From: Buchnera aphidicola (Chaetosiphella stipae setosa)
Lineage (GTDB): Bacteria; Pseudomonadota; Gammaproteobacteria; Enterobacterales; Enterobacteriaceae
Length of the DNA: 16,437 nucleotides
Direction of reading: 5' to 3'
NCBI RefSeq assembly: GCF_964059095.1
Contig: NZ_OZ060394.1
Span: forward strand, 311,894-328,330
Below are positions 1 to 7,364 of the stretch, in pieces (the first letter of the stretch is position 1; each line of letters starts with the position of its first letter). Below the pieces are notes generated by a model. That model ran no database searches, was not told the DNA's origin, and saw only the letters and a program-made list of their open reading frames with translations. The position numbers and the translations under genes were made by a program.

Positions 1-197
1 AAAAAAAAAAGAAAAAAAATAATTAATAATTATATAATTTTTATATAAAAAATTTTTTGAAAAAAAATAAACAACAAAATAAAAATTTTTTTAAATCATC
101 TTACATATAATTTATTTATTTAAAATAATTAATTAAATATTTAATATAAAAAAATTTTTTATTATTTTAATAGATACATTATAAAATTGGAGTTTTT

Positions 198-521
198 ATG
201 TATGCTGTTTTTTCTCACGGAGGAAAACAATATAAAGTCAAAATAGGACAGACATTAAGAATAGAAAAAATAAATTCAAAAATTGGAAAAAATATAAAAT
301 TTAAAAATATTTTATTTATAAAAAAAGATACCGATTTTTTTTTAGGTACTCCTGTTCTTAAAAACGCAACTATTCAAGCTTGTGTTTTTAATCATGGAAA
401 AGAAAAAAAAATAAATATAATAAAATTTAATCGAAGAAAGCATTATAAAAAAAAACAAGGACATAGACAACATTATACAAGTATTAAAATCACTAAAATC
501 AATTTAAATAAGGACTTGTAA
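198..521 (+). CDS. rplU: 50S ribosomal protein L21
   Basis: L21 binds 23S rRNA in the large subunit, where it contacts domain I and L20. The product is 107 residues against 103 in E. coli. It opens with the family signature [14 protein letters not shown] and keeps the C-terminal basic block with the [13 protein letters not shown] core, which matches the RNA-binding KRRKHYRKQQGHRQ-type motif of L21. The ATG at 198 has a good ribosome binding site (GGAG at 189-192). It is followed after one base by rpmA, the universal L21-L27 pair, so the two are almost certainly cotranscribed. The C-terminus has drifted to a lysine/asparagine-rich tail, as expected at this A/T bias. Identification is by sequence recognition and by synteny with rpmA and obgE. 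Confidence 0.97.
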   Translation: MYAVFSHGGKQYKVKIGQTLRIEKINSKIGKNIKFKNILFIKKDTDFFLGTPVLKNATIQACVFNHGKEKKINIIKFNRRKHYKKKQGHRQHYTSIKITKINLNKDL

Positions 522-522
522 T

Positions 523-795
523 ATGGCTCAAAAAAAAGCTGGAGGATCAACAAGAAACGGACGAGATTCAATTGGAAAAAGATTAGGAGTAAAACGCTTC
601 GGAGGAGAATTCGTCAAATCTGGTTCAATTATTGTAAAACAAAGAGGAACAAAATTTCATTCAGGAATAAATACAAAAAATGGAAGAGATCATACAATAT
701 ATGCAATCATAGATGGAATTGTAGAATTTAAAATTTATGGAAAAAAAAAAAGAAAAATTATTAATATAATTCCTCAAAAATATAAATTCCAATAA
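523..795 (+). CDS. rpmA: 50S ribosomal protein L27
   Basis: L27 reaches the peptidyl transferase centre with its flexible N-terminus and helps position tRNA substrates. The product is 90 residues against 85 in E. coli. It begins [16 protein letters not shown] and continues [23 protein letters not shown] and GRDHT, all diagnostic of L27 and very little changed. There is no N-terminal extension of the kind cleaved in Firmicutes. The ATG lies one base after the rplU stop, with an AAGGA ribosome binding site inside the last rplU codons, which suggests translational coupling. The last 20 residues are basic and isoleucine-rich and have diverged most. obgE follows 85 bases later on the same strand. 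Confidence 0.97.
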   Translation: MAQKKAGGSTRNGRDSIGKRLGVKRFGGEFVKSGSIIVKQRGTKFHSGINTKNGRDHTIYAIIDGIVEFKIYGKKKRKIINIIPQKYKFQ

Positions 796-838
796 TTTAA
801 ATTGATTTTTTCTAAAATAAAAATTTTTATTTATATAA

Positions 839-1879
<1,041 letters not shown>

Positions 1880-1910
1880 TTTTTTTTTAAAATATAATTA
1901 AAATTTATTT

Positions 1911-1965
1911 TATACAAGTTAAAAATTAATTAAAAATTCTCAACATTGATTATTTAACTTGTATA
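1911..1965. terminator. 13-bp perfect inverted repeat between convergent obgE and rpsI
   Basis: The arms TATACAAGTTAAA (1911-1923) and TTTAACTTGTATA (1953-1965) are exact reverse complements, separated by 29 bases. The repeat lies in the 113-base gap between the 3' ends of obgE and rpsI, where a bidirectional terminator would be expected. It has only two G/C pairs, a long loop and no clean U-tract next to the stem, so termination is an inference from position and symmetry only. Confidence 0.45.
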
Positions 1966-1992
1966 TAGTTAAAAATTTTTATTAAAAAACTT

Positions 1993-2385
1993 CTATCTTT
2001 TAGAAAATTGTGGTCTACGTCTAGATTTTCTAAATCCAACTTTTTTTCTCTCTACTTGACGTGAATCACGTGTAACAAAACCAAATTTTCTTAATTCTTT
2101 TAAAAAAAAAGAATCATATTGAATTAATGCTCTTGTTATTCCTTGCCTAATAGCTCCAGCTTGTCCAGAAACTCCACCACCTTTTACTGTAATATAAAAA
2201 TTAAATTTATTTTTTAAATCTAATAATTTTAAAGGTTGTATTATAATCATACAAGAAGTTTGGCGGTTAAAATATTTTTCTAATTGTAATTTATTAACAA
2301 AAATTTTTCCAGTTCCTATTCTTAAAAAAACACGAGCAGAAGAAGATTTACGACGACCTGTTCCATAATTTTGTATTATTTTCAT
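1993..2385 (-). CDS. rpsI: 30S ribosomal protein S9
   Basis: S9 sits in the head of the small subunit, and its C-terminal tail touches P-site tRNA. The product is 130 residues, the same length as in E. coli. It keeps [14 protein letters not shown] near the N-terminus, [19 protein letters not shown] in the middle, and the invariant tail [14 protein letters not shown]...RRRPQFSKR with terminal Lys-Arg. The start at 2385 has a GGAG ribosome binding site 11 bases upstream on the minus strand. It lies 16 bases downstream of rplM, the conserved L13-S9 operon of bacteria. The gene is markedly less eroded than its neighbours, as expected for a decoding-site protein. Confidence 0.98.
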   Translation of the reverse strand: MKIIQNYGTGRRKSSSARVFLRIGTGKIFVNKLQLEKYFNRQTSCMIIIQPLKLLDLKNKFNFYITVKGGGVSGQAGAIRQGITRALIQYDSFFLKELRKFGFVTRDSRQVERKKVGFRKSRRRPQFSKR

Positions 2386-2401
2386 AATTTTTTCTCCGCA
2401 A

Positions 2402-2836
2402 TTAAATTTTAAGAAAAATTGGTTTTTGTGCTTGATGATTATGAAATACTCCGGGATAAATTTTTAATTTTTTAAACATTAACCTACCTAAAGGGCCTTT
2501 AGGTAGCATTCCATAAACAGATTTTTGAATAATTCTTTCAGGAAATTTCATTAAAATTTCTGAAAAATTATTTTTTTTTAAACCTCCTGGATATCCTGTA
2601 TATCGATAATATATTTTTTTCTGAATCTTTTTTCCAGTTACATTTATCTTAGATGCATTAAGAACAATAATATAATCTCCAACATCAATATGCGGAGTAT
2701 ATATTTTCTTATGTTTTCCACGTAAATAATGTGCAATTACACTAGATAATCTTCCTAGTATTTTACCGGTAGCATCTATATAATACCAATTTCTAACAAT
2801 ATTTTTTGAAGACACTGAAAAACTTTTGATACTCAT
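2402..2836 (-). CDS. rplM: 50S ribosomal protein L13
   Basis: L13 is an early-assembly protein of the large subunit and, in E. coli, is cotranscribed with S9. The product is 144 residues against 142 in E. coli. Diagnostic segments in order are [49 protein letters not shown], and [20 protein letters not shown] followed by HNHQAQKP. An AGGAT ribosome binding site lies about 7 bases upstream of the ATG at 2836. It is the first gene of the minus-strand rplM-rpsI pair. The 255-base region upstream, shared divergently with pheA, is almost pure A/T, and I could not pick a convincing promoter for either gene there. Confidence 0.98.
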   Translation of the reverse strand: MSIKSFSVSSKNIVRNWYYIDATGKILGRLSSVIAHYLRGKHKKIYTPHIDVGDYIIVLNASKINVTGKKIQKKIYYRYTGYPGGLKKNNFSEILMKFPERIIQKSVYGMLPKGPLGRLMFKKLKIYPGVFHNHQAQKPIFLKI

Positions 2837-3091
2837 ATAAACATCCTATTTTTATTTTGTTATTTTATAAAATTAAAAAGAAATGTTATAATAAATTAAC
2901 TCTTATTTTATATGATACTATTATAATAGAAAAATAAAAATTTTATTAGATATATTTAAAATATCTATAATTAAAATAAACTTGAATTTTTATAAAATAT
3001 GTTATTAATATATAAAATAATTTTAAACAAATAATATATTTTCAAAATAAATATAAAAATAAAAAAACGTCCTTCTACAGAGAATTTTATT

Positions 3092-3930
3092 ATGAATAAT
3101 AAAAACAATCTTATAAAATTAAGAAAAAAAATAAATAAAATTGATGAATCAATCCTTTTTCTTTTATCTCAAAGAAATACCATTTCAAAAAAAATTATTA
3201 AAGAAAAAATGAAAATTGACTATCCAATACAAGATAATCAAAGAGAAAAAAAAATTTATACAAAAATTATTCAAAAAGGAAAAATATTAAATTTAAAAAA
3301 AAAATTTTTACTAAAAATTTTTAAAAAAATAATTAAAAATTCAGTGAATATACAAAAAAAAATTTTAAAAAATGTAAAAAAAAAAATATCTTTTTTGGGA
3401 CCTAAAGGATCATATTCTTATTTAGCGTTTTTAAAATATGCTAAAAAAAAAATACAAAATTTCATCCCATTGCATGCAAAAAATTTGAAGATATTGTTAA
3501 TAATGTCCTAAAAAAAAAATCTATATATGGAATTCTTCCAATAAAAAATAATTTTTCTGGAAAAATTAATGAAACAAATATTCTCTTAAAAAATAAAAAA
3601 CTAATTCTTGTCGAAAAAATAAAACTTTCTATTAAACATTGTCTAATATCTTATAAAAACCAATCTTTAAAAGAAATAAAATCTCTCTACAGTCATCCTC
3701 AACCCGTAAAACAATGCATTTCTTTTATAAAAAAATTTCCCCAATGGAAAATAAAATATACTAAAAGTTCTTCTGCAGCTATAAAAAAAATTGCTATTCA
3801 TAAAAAAAAAAATTCTGTAGCTATAGGAAATAAAAAATGCAGTAAAATGTATAATTTATACATCATCAAAAAAAATATTTCAGATAAAAAAAATAACTCT
3901 ACTGTATTTTATATAATATCAAAAAAATAA
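3092..3930 (+). pseudogene. pheA: Chorismate mutase/prephenate dehydratase (P-protein), frameshifted and lacking the ACT domain
   Basis: PheA converts chorismate to prephenate and then to phenylpyruvate, the committed route to phenylalanine. The first frame runs 3092-3511. Its chorismate mutase domain keeps every E. coli active-site residue at identical numbering: R11, R28, K39, D48, R51, E52, S84 and Q88. The dehydratase domain starts at FLGPKGSYSYLA. At the A6 run 3478-3483 one base is missing relative to the homologous frame. With seven A's the reading continues LHAKKFEDIV and stays open to the TAA at 3928-3930, with ILPIKNNFSGKI and YSHPQPVKQC recognisable. The restored protein would be 279 residues against 386, ending just after the dehydratase TRF motif (here TVF). 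The whole C-terminal ACT regulatory domain is absent. It may be rescued by slippage, be a young pseudogene, or carry a homopolymer sequencing error. I call it pseudogene only because the frame is broken; the conservation argues for function. Confidence 0.9.
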
Positions 3931-4019
3931 AAATAAAATGTTATCTAACTATTATTTTAATAAAATCATTTTAAAAAAATTTTATAAATTATTTTATCTA
4001 AATAACTTTGAGTAAAAAT

Positions 4020-5363
4020 ATGTTTAACAATCTAAAAAAAAACTTTTCTAGAATAATAAAAAATATTTCTAATCAAGGAAGAATTACGGAAAATAATATT
4101 AAAAATACTCTTAGAAAAGTAAGAATTTCTTTATTAGAAGCTGATGTTTCTTTGAAAGTTATTAAAAAACTTTTATCTAAAATAAAAAAAAAAAGTTTAG
4201 GAAAAGATATTAATAATTCATTAACTCCTGGACAAGAATTTATAAAAATTTTACATGAAGAATTAAAAAAAATTATAGGAAATCAAAATACTTCTATTAA
4301 ATTCTTAAAAAAAAAATTATCGATATTTTTAATAATTGGTTTACAAGGAGCTGGAAAGACAACAAGTGTTGGAAAACTTGCAAAATTATTTTTAGAAAAA
4401 TATAAAAAAAAAATATTAATAGTATCAATAGATGTATATCGTTCTGCTGCTATTAAACAATTAAAAATAATTTCTAAAAAAGTAAAAGTAGATTTTTTCC
4501 CATCATACAAAACAGAAAATCCAAGAGATATTTCAAAAAAAGCAATAGAATATGCTAAAATAAATAAATATGATGTTTTAATAATAGATTCTGCAGGAAG
4601 ATTACATATTGATTCTCATTTAATGAAAGAAATTCAAGATATACAAAAATTAACTAATCCTACAGAAACAATCTTAGTCATAGATTCTATGATCGGTCAA
4701 GATTCTATTAATGTAATTACAGAATTCAATAAATTACTACCTATAACAGGTATTTTTTTAACTAAAGTAGATTCAAATACTAGATGTGGAGTAGTTTTAT
4801 CATTAAAATATCTTACAAAGATTTCTATCAAATTTATTGGAAATGGAGAGAAATTTAATAATATTGAATATTTTAATGTAGAAAAAATTACTTCAAAAAT
4901 TCTAGGAATGGAAAATTCTTTATCATTTATTGAATCAATAGAAGAAAAAGTTGACAAAAAATATATAAAAAAATTAGATAAAAAAGTTAAATTAGGAAAA
5001 AAATTTAATTTAAATGATTTTTTAAATCAAATAAAACAAGTTAAAAAATTAGGAAGTATTAAAAATTTATTAAATAAATTCCCTTTTAACTCTTATTTTC
5101 AACAAAATATTCCATTTAATATTGATGAATCTATGTTTAATAAAATTGAAGCAATGATACAATCTATGACAATTAAAGAAAGAAAAAATCCAAAAATTAT
5201 TCAAAGATCAAGAAAAAAAAGAATATCTTTAGGTTCAGGAACAAAAATACAAGATGTAAATAAATTATTAAAACAATTCAATATAATGAAAAAAATTATG
5301 AAAAAAATGAAAAAAGGTGGAATAATGAACTTTTTTCAAAAAATAAAAAATATGGTTTCTTAA
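4020..5363 (+). CDS. ffh: Signal recognition particle GTPase Ffh (SRP54)
   Basis: Ffh binds 4.5S RNA and the signal sequences of nascent membrane proteins and docks with FtsY at the membrane. I start it at the ATG at 4020 because MFNNLKKNFSR aligns with residue 1 of E. coli Ffh (MFDNL). A TTG at 4008 would add only four residues. The product is 447 residues against 453. The helical N domain covers about residues 1-90. The G domain has the P-loop GLQGAGKTTS (107-116), DVYRSAAIKQ (138-147), DSAGR (190-194) and TKVD (248-251). The methionine-rich M domain (about 297 onward) keeps SRKKRISLGSG, VNKLLKQF and MKKMKKGG, which bind 4.5S RNA. Several G-domain motif positions are changed from the consensus (see findings). 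It heads the ffh-rpsP-rimM-trmD-rplS run. Confidence 0.97.
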   Translation: MFNNLKKNFSRIIKNISNQGRITENNIKNTLRKVRISLLEADVSLKVIKKLLSKIKKKSLGKDINNSLTPGQEFIKILHEELKKIIGNQNTSIKFLKKKLSIFLIIGLQGAGKTTSVGKLAKLFLEKYKKKILIVSIDVYRSAAIKQLKIISKKVKVDFFPSYKTENPRDISKKAIEYAKINKYDVLIIDSAGRLHIDSHLMKEIQDIQKLTNPTETILVIDSMIGQDSINVITEFNKLLPITGIFLTKVDSNTRCGVVLSLKYLTKISIKFIGNGEKFNNIEYFNVEKITSKILGMENSLSFIESIEEKVDKKYIKKLDKKVKLGKKFNLNDFLNQIKQVKKLGSIKNLLNKFPFNSYFQQNIPFNIDESMFNKIEAMIQSMTIKERKNPKIIQRSRKKRISLGSGTKIQDVNKLLKQFNIMKKIMKKMKKGGIMNFFQKIKNMVS

Positions 5364-5404
5364 TGCTCTAAAAATAATTTTTTTATCATTGATAGGAATT
5401 TCAA

Positions 5405-5644
5405 ATGGTTAAAATAAGACTTTCCAGACACGGATCTCATAAAAAACCTTTTTACAAAATTATCGTTACTGATAGTAGATCAGCAAGAAACGGTCGCTTC
5501 ATAGAAAAAATAGGTTTTTTTAATCCAATATGTTCTTTAAAAGACAGAAAATTTAAAATTAATTTTAGTAAAGTAAATTACTGGGAAAAAATGGGTGCTA
5601 AACTATCTAAAAGAGTACAGCATTTAATTAAATTTTATAAATAA
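5405..5644 (+). CDS. rpsP: 30S ribosomal protein S16
   Basis: S16 is a primary-to-secondary assembly protein of the small subunit body. The product is 79 residues against 82 in E. coli, with the family opening MVKIRLSRHGSHKKPFYKI followed by DSRSARNGRFIEKIGFFNP. An AGGAA ribosome binding site lies 8 bases before the ATG. It sits 41 bases after ffh and 28 bases before rimM, which is the standard gammaproteobacterial rpsP-rimM-trmD-rplS operon order. The C-terminal part from about residue 55 (YWEKMGAKLSKRVQHLIK) still matches the family. The few extra residues of the E. coli tail are missing. Confidence 0.97.
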   Translation: MVKIRLSRHGSHKKPFYKIIVTDSRSARNGRFIEKIGFFNPICSLKDRKFKINFSKVNYWEKMGAKLSKRVQHLIKFYK

Positions 5645-5672
5645 TTTATAAATAAAATTTTTTGATAAAAAG

Positions 5673-6170
5673 ATGAAAAAAATCATTTTAGGGAAAATAT
5701 GCGCTTCACATGGTATCTTAGGATGGATAAAAATATTTTCGTTCACAAAAAAAAAAAAAGATATTTTTAAATATCATCCATTATATTATTATTTCAATAA
5801 TAAAAAAAATGAATTAAAAATTCAAAATTGGAAATATCAAAAAAATTTTTTTTTAATTAAAATAAAAAATATTAAAAATAGAAATCAAGCAGATTTATTA
5901 AAAAATATCGAAATATTTATTTATCATAAACAACTAAAAAAAATAGAAAATGAATATTATTGGCATGAAATTATTAAATGTAAAGTATTTAATTTACAAA
6001 AAAAATTTTTAGGAAAAGTGAAAAATATTATTAGTACACCAGCGAATGATATATTATTGATATATAACAAAAAAAAATGTAATAATAACGAAATATTAGT
6101 TCCTTTTATAGAAAAAAAAATTATCAAAAAAATTAAAAAAAATAAAATTTTCATTAATTGGAAAAATTAA
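5673..6170 (+). CDS. rimM: 16S rRNA processing protein RimM
   Basis: RimM binds S19 and helps mature the 30S head domain. The product is 165 residues against 182 in E. coli; it lacks the first dozen or so residues and begins directly at the core as MKKIILGKICASHGILGW, equivalent to IVLGKMGSSYGIRGW. The N-terminal RimM beta-barrel covers about residues 1-90. The PRC-barrel part contains EYYWHEIIKCKVF, LGKVKNIISTPANDILLIY and ILVPFIEKKIIKKI, the last equivalent to LVPFLDGQVIKKV. Assignment rests on these anchors and on operon position. The protein is heavily lysine/isoleucine enriched and among the more eroded in the window. A 13-base poly(A) run (5747-5759) is a slippage risk. There is no clear ribosome binding site, which suggests coupling to rpsP. 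Confidence 0.93.
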   Translation: MKKIILGKICASHGILGWIKIFSFTKKKKDIFKYHPLYYYFNNKKNELKIQNWKYQKNFFLIKIKNIKNRNQADLLKNIEIFIYHKQLKKIENEYYWHEIIKCKVFNLQKKFLGKVKNIISTPANDILLIYNKKKCNNNEILVPFIEKKIIKKIKKNKIFINWKN

Positions 6171-6172
6171 AA

Positions 6173-6187
6173 AAGGAAAAATATATA
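6173..6187 (+). promoter_or_regulatory. Ribosome binding site positioned for a non-ATG trmD start
   Basis: AAGGA at 6173-6177 lies 7 bases before the ATA at 6185-6187 and just after the rimM stop (6168-6170). It is too far downstream to serve the in-frame TTG at 6158. Its position suggests that the ATA is a decayed ATG still used for initiation. Confidence 0.5.
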
Positions 6188-6865
6188 AACTTCAAAATAA
6201 TAACAATTTTCCCAGAAATGTTTCATGCTATTGAAAATTATGGAATTCTTTCAAAAGCTATTAAAAAAAAAATTATTAATTTAATTTTTTTTAATATTAG
6301 AAATTTTAGCAAAGAAAAAAATAAAAAAGTAGATGATAGGCCTTATGGAGGAGGAGAAGGAATGATAATGAGTTTTTCTCCTTTAAAAAGAGCGATTGTC
6401 AAAGCAAAAAAAAATGACAATTCTTTAGTAATATATTTATCTCCGCAAGGAAAAAAAATTACATATAAAAAATTAAAAAAATTATCAAAAAAAAAATGTA
6501 TTATATTAATTTGTGGACGATATCAAGGAATAGATCAAAGAATAATTGATAAATATATTGATGAAGAAATATCTATCGGCGATTATATTTTAACTGGAGG
6601 AGAACTCGCAGCAATGGTTTTGATAGATGGAATTTCTAGATTTGTACCAGGAGTAATTAAAAAAAAAATATCTAAAAATAAAGATTCTTTTTCTCAAAAC
6701 CTTTTAGATCATCCGCACTACACAAGACCAAAAAAAATAGATGGCATGCGAGTTCCAAAAATTTTATTATCAGGAAATCACAAAAAAATTAAAAAATGGA
6801 GATTAAAAAAATCCGTTCAACAAACATTATTAAAAAAACCAGAATTATTTAAAAAAAACAAATAA
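6185..6865 (+). CDS. trmD: tRNA (guanine-37-N1)-methyltransferase TrmD
   Basis: TrmD makes m1G37 next to the anticodon, which prevents +1 frameshifting, and is normally essential. SPOUT trefoil-knot residues are intact: VDDRPYGGGEGM, IYLSPQGKK, LICGRYQGIDQR, SIGDYILTGGELAAMVLIDGISRFVPG, DHPHYTRP and LLSGNHKKIKKWR. No ATG opens the reading frame. Alignment with E. coli (MWIGIISLFPEMF) places the start exactly at an ATA (6185), reading INFKIITIFPEMF, and an AAGGA ribosome binding site (6173-6177) is spaced correctly for it. The alternative is a TTG at 6158 that overlaps the rimM stop and adds nine residues. The product from 6185 is 226 residues against 255; the missing part is the nonconserved C-terminal tail. 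Function is certain, the start less so. Confidence 0.93.
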   Translation: MNFKIITIFPEMFHAIENYGILSKAIKKKIINLIFFNIRNFSKEKNKKVDDRPYGGGEGMIMSFSPLKRAIVKAKKNDNSLVIYLSPQGKKITYKKLKKLSKKKCIILICGRYQGIDQRIIDKYIDEEISIGDYILTGGELAAMVLIDGISRFVPGVIKKKISKNKDSFSQNLLDHPHYTRPKKIDGMRVPKILLSGNHKKIKKWRLKKSVQQTLLKKPELFKKNK

Positions 6866-6927
6866 AAAATCTAATACAAGAAAAAAATTTTAAAAAAATA
6901 TTTTGAAAAAAACTACTGTTAAAAAAA

Positions 6928-7272
6928 ATGAATAAAATTATAAAAATAATAGAATCAAAGCAAATGAAAAAAAATATACCAAATTTTAACTCAGGAGATA
7001 CTATAGAAGTTCAAGTTTGGGTAATCGAAGGTTCAAAAAAACGTTTACAATCTTTTGAAGGTATTGTCATATCAAAAAAAAATAGGTTTTTACAATCTTC
7101 ATTTTGTATAAGAAAAATTTCTCATGGAGAAGGAATAGAACGAGTCTTTCAAACTCATTCTAAAAATATTGAAAATATTTTTCTTAAAAGAAAAGGAAAA
7201 GTTAAACAAGCAAAATTATATTTTCTTCGAAAAAGATTTGGAAAATCTGCTCGAATTACAGAAAAAATATAA
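6928..7272 (+). CDS. rplS: 50S ribosomal protein L19
   Basis: L19 lies at the 30S-50S interface, contacting 16S rRNA in bridges near the decoding arm. The product is 114 residues against 115 in E. coli. Recognisable segments are [61 protein letters not shown] and the basic C-terminal [14 protein letters not shown]. It is the last gene of the ffh-rpsP-rimM-trmD-rplS run and is followed by a strong hairpin. I see no clear ribosome binding site in the A-rich leader, so the ATG at 6928 was chosen from length and alignment. Confidence 0.97.
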   Translation: MNKIIKIIESKQMKKNIPNFNSGDTIEVQVWVIEGSKKRLQSFEGIVISKKNRFLQSSFCIRKISHGEGIERVFQTHSKNIENIFLKRKGKVKQAKLYFLRKRFGKSARITEKI

Positions 7273-7313
7273 TTTTTTATAAAAAATTTATATGTATATA
7301 AAAATTTTTCCAC

Positions 7314-7355
7314 GCAGTCATAAAATAAATTGTGACTGCATGATTCCCTTTTTTT
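7314..7355. terminator. Hairpin terminator between rplS and tldD
   Basis: GCAGTCA (7314-7320) and TGACTGC (7333-7339) pair perfectly. One G-U and one A-U pair extend the stem inward, leaving an 8-base loop. A run of seven T's at 7349-7355 follows on the plus strand, nine bases after the stem. This is the most G/C-rich noncoding element outside the tRNAs. It lies in the 92-base gap between the convergent 3' ends of rplS and tldD, so it probably stops transcription in both directions. Confidence 0.7.
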
Positions 7356-7364
7356 ACAAAGAAT

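Noticed and set aside
1..197. Regulatory sites or an origin-like A/T region at the left edge
   Set aside because: A TATAAT at 106-111 lacks a -35 box, and there are no DnaA boxes or repeats; it looks like an ordinary A/T spacer upstream of rplU.
2837..3091. Possible pheL-like leader peptide or attenuator upstream of pheA
   Set aside because: The only short ATG frame seen there (from about 2999) has no phenylalanine codons, and no terminator hairpin precedes pheA.
4008..4019. TTG start extending Ffh by four residues
   Set aside because: The ATG at 4020 (MFNNL) aligns with the E. coli start.
4283..4510. Minus-strand ORF of 75 codons inside ffh
   Set aside because: Antisense shadow of the conserved Ffh G domain, with no homology or ribosome binding site.
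4697..4957. Minus-strand ORF of 86 codons inside ffh
   Set aside because: Shadow of ffh; composition follows the complement of the real gene.
5957..6154. Minus-strand hydrophobic ORF inside rimM
   Set aside because: Phenylalanine/isoleucine-rich only because it is the complement of lysine/asparagine-rich rimM codons.
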